Source: Chloroflexota bacterium | GTDB taxonomy: Bacteria; Chloroflexota; Limnocylindria; Limnocylindrales; CSP1-4 | DNA: 9,776 nt | Direction of reading: 5' to 3' | Assembly: GCA_021814735.1 (NCBI GenBank) | Contig: JAKAHX010000029.1 | Location: 1-9,776 of the forward strand | In this document: piece by piece, positions 5,613 through 9,776 of the stretch | Numbering within the stretch: the first letter of the stretch is position 1 | How the letters are laid out: each line of letters starts with the position of its first letter | Translations under genes and position numbers: made by a program | Notes under the pieces: generated by a model | What the model saw: the letters and a program-made list of their open reading frames with translations, nothing else | The model's database searches: none | Told to the model about the DNA's origin: nothing

Positions 5613-5638
5613 CGCGTCCGAGACGGAGCGTGGACGCG
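5613..5638. promoter_or_regulatory. Inverted repeat overlapping the degV promoter, candidate operator
   Basis: CGCGTCC (5613-5619) and GGACGCG (5632-5638) are perfect 7-bp arms separated by 12 bases. They begin three bases upstream of the -10 box and span the spacer and -35 position, where a repressor dimer could block polymerase. It could equally be a terminator-like structure at the end of the thiolase transcript. Confidence 0.35.
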
Positions 5639-5752
5639 ACAGGACCGTGCCCGGCCGGTGCGGTGCCAGGCGCGGACAGAGCGGGCCCGGCCGGGGCGGG
5701 ACCGGACGCGAACGGGGCGGGGACGGGCGCGGCCCTCGCAGGCGGCGGACGC

Positions 5753-6994
5753 TCAGGTCCGCTCGAACGCCATCGCGACCGACCCGCCGCCCCCCAGGCA
5801 GAGCGTGGCAAGACCGTATCGCCCGCCACGCCGCCGCAGTTCGTGCAGCAGCGTCGCCACGATCCGCGCCCCGCTCGCGCCGATCGGGTGACCCAGGGCG
5901 ATCGCCCCTCCGTTCACGTTGACCCTCGACCAGTCGAACCCGAGCTCGCGTCCGTCCGCCAGCACCTGCGCAGCGAACGCCTCGTTGATCTCGACCAGGT
6001 CGAACGCATCGATGGGCAGGCCGACTTTCTCCAGCAGCCGTCGCACGCCGACCACGGGCGCCAGGAACAGCCACTTCGGCTCGACCTCGGCCTGGGCGTA
6101 GCCCACGATCCGGGCGAGCGGCGTCAACCCGTGGCGCTCCACCGCTCGCTCGCTAGCGACCACGGTGGCCGCGGCCCCGTCCGTGATCCCCGGCGCGTTC
6201 CCCGCGGTAACCGTCCCGGCCCCATCGGCCGGACCCTCGTCGCCTGCCGGCAGATCGAACGCCGGCCGCAGCCGGGCCAGCGCCTCGAGCGTCGTATCGC
6301 GCCGGGGCCCCTCGTCCACCTCGAAGAGCGTCTCCTCGCGCCCCCGGCGGACCGGGACCGGCACGATCTCGTCTGCGAACCTGCCGGCGTCGATGGCGGC
6401 CACCGCCCTCCGGTGGCTCTCCAGGGCGAAGCGGTCCTGGTCCTCGCGGCTGACACGCGCGCGCACCGCCACGCGCTCGGCATGCGTGCCCATGTGGCAG
6501 TGCTCCACGGAACACCAGAGGCCGTCGTGCACGGTCGCGTCGACCAGCTCGCCCGTGCCCAGGCGATACCCGAACCGGGCCTTCTGCAGCAGGTACGGGC
6601 CCTGGTTCATGTTCTCCATGCCGCCGGCCACCACCACCTCGGCATCGCCGGCCCGGATCTCGGCGGCGGCGAGCATGATGGCCTTCAGCCCGGAGCCGCA
6701 GACCCGGTTGATGGTCGTCGCGCTGACGGTGACGGGGAGCCCGCCCTGCAATGCCGCCTGGCGGGCCGGCGCCTGTCCGGCGCCTGCCTGCAGGACCTGC
6801 CCCATGAGGACCTCGTCGACCGCCTCCGGCGGCACCGCGGCGCGCTCGACGGCGGCACGGATCGCGATCCCGCCGAGGGTGGTGGCAGGGACGTCGGCGA
6901 GGGCGCCCGCGAACCTGCCGATCGGCGTGCGCATGGCGGAGACGAGGAAGACGCGGCCGGACGGCCCGTCCGGCGAGAACGGCTGGCTGTCCAT
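5753..6994 (-). CDS. Acetyl-CoA C-acetyltransferase (thiolase II type)
   Basis: Cytoplasmic thiolase of 413 aa, about 20 residues longer at the N terminus than many relatives. It condenses two acetyl-CoA to acetoacetyl-CoA or cleaves 3-ketoacyl-CoA with CoA. All catalytic signatures are present: NRVCGSG with nucleophile Cys99, EINEAFA (335-341), GHPIGASGAR with His369, and CLGGGGS with Cys399. The CoA-loop motif reads TAGNAPGITDGAAA (263-276), where many biosynthetic thiolases have NASG. The ATG at 6994 has an AGGA SD 7 bases upstream and precedes the conserved start VFLVSAMRTPIGRF. It is the last gene of the hbd - acyl-CoA dehydrogenase - thiolase run, 85 bases after the dehydrogenase stop. 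Comparable genes are called atoB, thlA or phaA, and chain-length preference cannot be read from sequence alone. Confidence 0.95.
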   Translation of the reverse strand: MDSQPFSPDGPSGRVFLVSAMRTPIGRFAGALADVPATTLGGIAIRAAVERAAVPPEAVDEVLMGQVLQAGAGQAPARQAALQGGLPVTVSATTINRVCGSGLKAIMLAAAEIRAGDAEVVVAGGMENMNQGPYLLQKARFGYRLGTGELVDATVHDGLWCSVEHCHMGTHAERVAVRARVSREDQDRFALESHRRAVAAIDAGRFADEIVPVPVRRGREETLFEVDEGPRRDTTLEALARLRPAFDLPAGDEGPADGAGTVTAGNAPGITDGAAATVVASERAVERHGLTPLARIVGYAQAEVEPKWLFLAPVVGVRRLLEKVGLPIDAFDLVEINEAFAAQVLADGRELGFDWSRVNVNGGAIALGHPIGASGARIVATLLHELRRRGGRYGLATLCLGGGGSVAMAFERT

Positions 6995-7038
6995 CCGGGC
7001 ATCCTAGCGCGGCTGCGGCTGCCCGGGACGCTCTCGAT

Positions 7039-7054
7039 GCGACGCGGGCGTCGC
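7039..7054 (-). other. Hairpin between acyl-CoA dehydrogenase and thiolase genes
   Basis: GCGACG (7039-7044) and CGTCGC (7049-7054) form a 6-bp stem with a 4-base loop, midway in the 85-base gap inside the operon. It might moderate read-through or mark a processing site. There is no U-tract, so full termination is unlikely. Confidence 0.35.
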
Positions 7055-7079
7055 TACGGACACCGCATGATGGGGGACC

Positions 7080-8252
7080 TCAGGTGCCCTGGGCCACCCT
7101 CCGCAGCAGCTGCTCGGCCACGATCAGCCGGTGGACCTGGTTGGTGCCCTCGTAGATCTGGGCGCCCTTGGCATCCCGCAGATAGCGCTCGACGGGGTTC
7201 TCGCGGCTGTATCCCGCGGCGCCGAACAGCTGCACCGCGTCGCTCGCGACGCTCATCGCCGCGTCCGACGCGGTCCACTTCGCAAGCGACGACACCTCGG
7301 CGATCGGTTCTCCTCGGTCCTTCGCCTCGGCCGCCAGCCGCGTCAGCGCCCGGGCCGCCACGACGCGCTGCTCCATCTCGGCGAGCATGAAGCGGATCCC
7401 CTCCTGGTCGGTCAGCGGGCGGCCGAACGCCTGTCGCTCCGAGCAGTACCTGGCCGCGGCCTCCAGTGCCACGCGCGCGAGGCCGGTGCAGGCGGCAGCG
7501 ATCGAGATGCGGCCCTCGCCGAGCGACGACAGGGCGATGCGGTACCCCTCACCCTCGCCTCCCAGCCGGTTGGCCGCGGGAACCTCCGCACCGTGGAAGA
7601 CCAGCTCCGACGCCGGGTTCGCCCGGATCCCCAGTTTCCGCTCCTTGCGGCCGAACTCGAACCCGGGCGTCCCGCGCTCAACCAGGAACGCCGTGATGGC
7701 CGACGGACCGGCATCGGGGTCGAGGGTGGCGAAGACCAGGTACTGCTCAGCCACGGGGGCGTTGCTGATCCAGATCTTCGTCCCTTCCAGGCGGTATCCG
7801 GTGGGGGCGTCCGCGGGACCCACCCGCGTGGCGCGGAGGCGAATCGCCGCGGCATCGGACCCGGCACCGGGCTCGGTCAGGGCAAACGCGCCCAGCCGCT
7901 CGCCGCGCAGCATGGGGGCCAGCCAGCGGTCGTGCTGCTCCGCGGTGCCCCAGCGCACGACCGGCGCCTGCGACAGGATGTGGACGCTGAGCGAGACGGC
8001 CATGGCCATGTCCGCCGCGCCCAGCTCCTCCATGACCAGCGTCCACGCGCGGTAGCCGATCCCCCCTCCGCCGATCGACTCGGGGAACGGCGCGCCGGTG
8101 AGCCCGAGCGCGGCCATCGCATCGAAGAGACCCCGCTCGTAGTGTTCGGCCTCGTCGCGGTCGGCCGCGCCCGGCGCGAGCTCGCGGACCGCGAAGTCGC
8201 GCACGGTGTCGCGCAGGAGCCGCTCTTCCTCGGTGAGCGCGCCGTCGAACAC
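7080..8252 (-). CDS. Acyl-CoA dehydrogenase, short-chain (butyryl-CoA dehydrogenase) type
   Basis: FAD-dependent enzyme of 390 aa, standard for short-chain acyl-CoA dehydrogenases, that oxidises acyl-CoA to trans-2-enoyl-CoA and passes electrons to an electron-transfer flavoprotein. Visible features are the flavin/substrate signature ALTEPGAGSD (124-133), KIWISNA (159-165), KLGIRANPASELVF (206-219), RQAFGRPL (273-280), the second family signature QLFGAAGYSRENPVERYLRD (341-360), and the catalytic base Glu368 in QIYEGTNQVHRL. Glu in this YEGT position is typical of short- and medium-chain enzymes rather than isovaleryl- or long-chain ones. The start is GTG at 8252, 18 bases after the hbd stop, with only a weak AGGGG SD, so translation is probably coupled to hbd. 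Electron-transfer flavoprotein genes are not in the window. The exact acyl chain (butyryl, isobutyryl or 2-methyl-branched) cannot be fixed from sequence alone. Confidence 0.95.
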   Translation of the reverse strand: MFDGALTEEERLLRDTVRDFAVRELAPGAADRDEAEHYERGLFDAMAALGLTGAPFPESIGGGGIGYRAWTLVMEELGAADMAMAVSLSVHILSQAPVVRWGTAEQHDRWLAPMLRGERLGAFALTEPGAGSDAAAIRLRATRVGPADAPTGYRLEGTKIWISNAPVAEQYLVFATLDPDAGPSAITAFLVERGTPGFEFGRKERKLGIRANPASELVFHGAEVPAANRLGGEGEGYRIALSSLGEGRISIAAACTGLARVALEAAARYCSERQAFGRPLTDQEGIRFMLAEMEQRVVAARALTRLAAEAKDRGEPIAEVSSLAKWTASDAAMSVASDAVQLFGAAGYSRENPVERYLRDAKGAQIYEGTNQVHRLIVAEQLLRRVAQGT

Positions 8253-8270
8253 GAGCCGGCGCCCCTGCCG

Positions 8271-9146
8271 TCAGCCCTTCTGCGGGCGCGGGTAGGTGTA
8301 GAAGCCCCGGCCGCTCTTCTGCCCGAGGTACCCGGCGTCAACGAGCTGACGGAGGATGGGCGGCGGCGCGAACCGCGACTCGTGGAAGCCCTCGTACAGG
8401 ACCTCCATCACGTGCAGGCAGACGTCCAGCCCGATGAAATCGGCCAGCTCGAGCGGGCCCATCGGGTGGTTCAGCCCGAGCCGGACGCCGGCGTCGATAT
8501 CCTCGAGCGTCCCGAGTCCCTCCTCGTAGGCGAGCATCGCCTCCACGAGGAGCGGCATCAGGATCCGGTTCACGATGAAGCCCGGGCGATCCTTGCTGAC
8601 GATGACCTGCTTGCCGAGCGCAGCGGCAAGCTCGCGGATGTCGGCTTCCGTCCGGTCGGACGTCTCCGCCCCGCGCACGAGCTCGATGAGGGGCATCACC
8701 GGCACGGGGCTGAAGAAGTGCATCCCGACGAACTGCGAGCGGCGCGGCGGACGGACGGACGCGGCCAGGCGCGTGATGCTGATCGAGCTGGTGTTGGAGG
8801 CCAGGATCGTGTGCTCCGGGGCACGCTGGTCCAGCTCCGCGAAGAGCGAGCGCTTGACGGCCTCGTCCTCGAAGACCGCCTCCACCGCGAGATCGGACTG
8901 GGCGACCGCGGCGCCCAGGGCGTCGGCGATCCGGATGCGGCTGAGCGCCGCCGTTCGATCCTCCGCCGTCATGCGCCCCTTCTGGACGGCCCGATCGAGG
9001 TTGCCGGCGATCCGCGCCAGCCCCGCCTCCGATCGGGATCGGTCAGGCTCGAAGAGGAACACGTCGTGACCGGTGACCGCGCAGACCTGGGCGATGCCGT
9101 GTCCCATCAGCCCCGCGCCGCAGACAAGGACGGTCCTGATGCTCAT
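8271..9146 (-). CDS. hbd: 3-hydroxybutyryl-CoA dehydrogenase (3-hydroxyacyl-CoA dehydrogenase)
   Basis: Cytoplasmic NAD-dependent dehydrogenase of 291 aa, the usual monofunctional length, interconverting 3-hydroxyacyl-CoA and 3-ketoacyl-CoA. The N-terminal Rossmann motif is VCGAGLMGHG (8-17), with Glu33 ending the second strand, which favours NAD. The catalytic dyad is His143 in GMHFFSPVPVMPLIE and Glu155, 12 residues apart as in characterised enzymes; SNTSS (117-121) and Asn193 in FIVNRIL complete the active site. The C-terminal helical domain holds LGLNHPMGPLELADFIGLD (223-241) and ends GYLGQKSGRGFYTY. ATG at 9146 begins directly before the Rossmann strand. There is no SD, but a TACTCT box lies 8 bases upstream, suggesting leaderless transcription. 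It is the first gene of the operon with acyl-CoA dehydrogenase and thiolase. Confidence 0.96.
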   Translation of the reverse strand: MSIRTVLVCGAGLMGHGIAQVCAVTGHDVFLFEPDRSRSEAGLARIAGNLDRAVQKGRMTAEDRTAALSRIRIADALGAAVAQSDLAVEAVFEDEAVKRSLFAELDQRAPEHTILASNTSSISITRLAASVRPPRRSQFVGMHFFSPVPVMPLIELVRGAETSDRTEADIRELAAALGKQVIVSKDRPGFIVNRILMPLLVEAMLAYEEGLGTLEDIDAGVRLGLNHPMGPLELADFIGLDVCLHVMEVLYEGFHESRFAPPPILRQLVDAGYLGQKSGRGFYTYPRPQKG

Positions 9147-9154
9147 GGATCGGA

Positions 9155-9160
9155 AGAGTA
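9155..9160 (-). promoter_or_regulatory. Probable -10 box (TACTCT) for leaderless transcription of the hbd operon
   Basis: TACTCT (TANNNT) ends 8 bases before ATG at 9146 on the minus strand, so transcription would begin at or near the start codon. This agrees with the absence of an SD. No convincing -35 hexamer is seen. Confidence 0.4.
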
Positions 9161-9262
9161 CTGCACGCCCGGCCCCCGGATGCCGTCATCCTGCGCGTGG
9201 CGCCGGCCGCGCCCCTGGATCCCGCGCGTAACCTGAGCGCGGCCCCGCCCTGCGTCTTGCGC

Positions 9263-9282
9263 GCGGGGCAGCCCTGCCCCGC
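9263..9282 (-). terminator. Hairpin between meaB and hbd, possible terminator
   Basis: GCGGGGCA (9263-9270) and TGCCCCGC (9275-9282) make a perfect 8-bp stem with a 4-base loop, about 93 bases past the meaB stop. A second hairpin, GCGGCC/GGCCGC, lies at 9301-9316. Neither has a U-tract. With the separate hbd promoter they suggest meaB transcription ends here. Nothing else is recognised in the 229-base gap. Confidence 0.4.
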
Positions 9283-9375
9283 CTCTCGGTCCACCCGCGT
9301 GCGGCCGGCTGGCCGCGCAGGACCGCGGCGCCCCTGCCGGCCGACTGCCAGGCCCTGCCTGCAGCCGACCTCCGG

Positions 9376-9776
9376 TCAGGCCCCCGGGGCGACGCGCTCC
9401 ATGATCCGGTCGGCCGCCTCGTAGGGATCCAGCTCGTGACCCGCGACCGCCTGCACCAGGCGATCGACCTCGAGGCCCAGCCGCGGGTCGTGCAGCAGGG
9501 CCCGCAGCCGCTCGGTCAGGATCCCGTCGAGCTGCGCAGCCGCGCGTGCCAGGCGGGCCGACTCGAGTGCCCCGCTCGTCCGCGCGGCGAGGCGGTGATC
9601 CAGCGCCTCCACGAGCTCGGCGATCCCCTCCCCGGTCGGGGCCGTCACCAGCAGCACCTGCGGCCGCTTCGGTCGGTGCCGACCGTGCGACCAGGTGCGA
9701 CCAGTCGGCGCGGAGCCAGCCGCAGGACCGGCCGGACCGGCGTCGGAGCCATCGGGTGGCAGCGCCCGCGCTCCGT
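9376..9776 (-). CDS. meaB: MeaB/ArgK-type GTPase, methylmalonyl-CoA mutase chaperone, C-terminal part
   Basis: The frame is open from the right window edge to TGA at 9376-9378 (132 residues visible), so the start and the G1-G4 GTPase motifs lie outside. MeaB-family G3E GTPases protect and reload adenosylcobalamin mutases such as methylmalonyl-CoA mutase. The visible part begins just before the G5-like segment VLLVTAPTGEGIAELVEAL, matching the family's 'PPVLLTSATxGEGIDEL', followed by the typical Ala/Arg/Leu-rich helical dimerisation tail and the ending AGHELDPYEAADRIMERV (family: ARELDPYxAAERLL). Upstream of the G5 strand there is a Gly/Ala/Pro-rich stretch where relatives carry a short 'GW.PP' linker. 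A GTG at 9657 could be misread as a start, but it lies inside the GTPase fold. The mutase gene is expected beyond the right edge. The assignment rests on the C-terminal third only. Confidence 0.8.
   Translation of the reverse strand, partial: GARALPPDGSDAGPAGPAAGSAPTGRTWSHGRHRPKRPQVLLVTAPTGEGIAELVEALDHRLAARTSGALESARLARAAAQLDGILTERLRALLHDPRLGLEVDRLVQAVAGHELDPYEAADRIMERVAPGA

Noticed and set aside
5640..5750. G-rich plus-strand tract as a G-quadruplex
   Set aside because: Only three closely spaced G-runs (around 5713-5727) are present; the fourth needs a loop of about 13 bases, so the canonical motif is not met.
5630..7390. Plus-strand open frame of about 586 codons opposite the thiolase gene
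   Set aside because: Antisense shadow of a thiolase with all catalytic motifs; the extra-genic parts are low complexity.
7131..9236. Plus-strand open frame of about 700 codons opposite hbd and acyl-CoA dehydrogenase
   Set aside because: It is a mirror of two certain minus-strand genes; no start context and no recognisable domain.

Overview
This window is very GC-rich bacterial chromosome. Gene density, GTG starts, Ala/Gly/Pro-rich inserts and SD-less starts with a TANNNT box just upstream fit Chloroflexota or Actinomycetota. I lean to a Chloroflexota-type genome, because a DRTGG/BioD-like protein sits near MeaB, short-chain acyl-CoA genes, DegV and a hexameric-type glutamate dehydrogenase. 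That placement is inference: no rRNA or other marker gene is present.

Layout. At the left edge is the 3' end of a plus-strand gene, probably panC (1-111). Every other gene is on the minus strand, so in transcription order the window reads right to left. They are: the C-terminal part of a MeaB/ArgK GTPase running off the right edge (9376-9776); 3-hydroxyacyl-CoA dehydrogenase hbd (8271-9146); acyl-CoA dehydrogenase (7080-8252); thiolase (5753-6994); a DegV-family protein (4723-5574); an unusual ~840-base gene-free stretch with repeats and hairpins (3881-4722); glutamate dehydrogenase (2492-3754); a gene-free stretch with a 46-bp tandem repeat and two hairpins (2120-2491); an unrecognised 203-aa protein (1508-2119); and a BioD-like P-loop/DRTGG protein (195-1499) that converges on panC.

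How the genes work together. hbd, acyl-CoA dehydrogenase and thiolase form a tight operon for short-chain acyl-CoA interconversion (acetyl-CoA, acetoacetyl-CoA, 3-hydroxybutyryl-CoA and butyryl-CoA level). The enoyl-CoA hydratase step is not encoded here. MeaB upstream points to an adjacent methylmalonyl-CoA mutase or related B12-dependent mutase outside the window. Glutamate dehydrogenase links 2-oxoglutarate and ammonium to glutamate. The unrecognised protein and the DRTGG protein are eight bases apart and probably co-transcribed.

I see no defence system, mobile element, CRISPR array or RNA gene of a known class. The parts least explained by ordinary gene content are the three different tandem repeats on either side of glutamate dehydrogenase, a run of back-to-back hairpins at 4302-4411, two probable leaderless promoters, an inverted repeat in the degV promoter, and a DegV protein whose presumed fatty-acid-binding serine appears to be missing.
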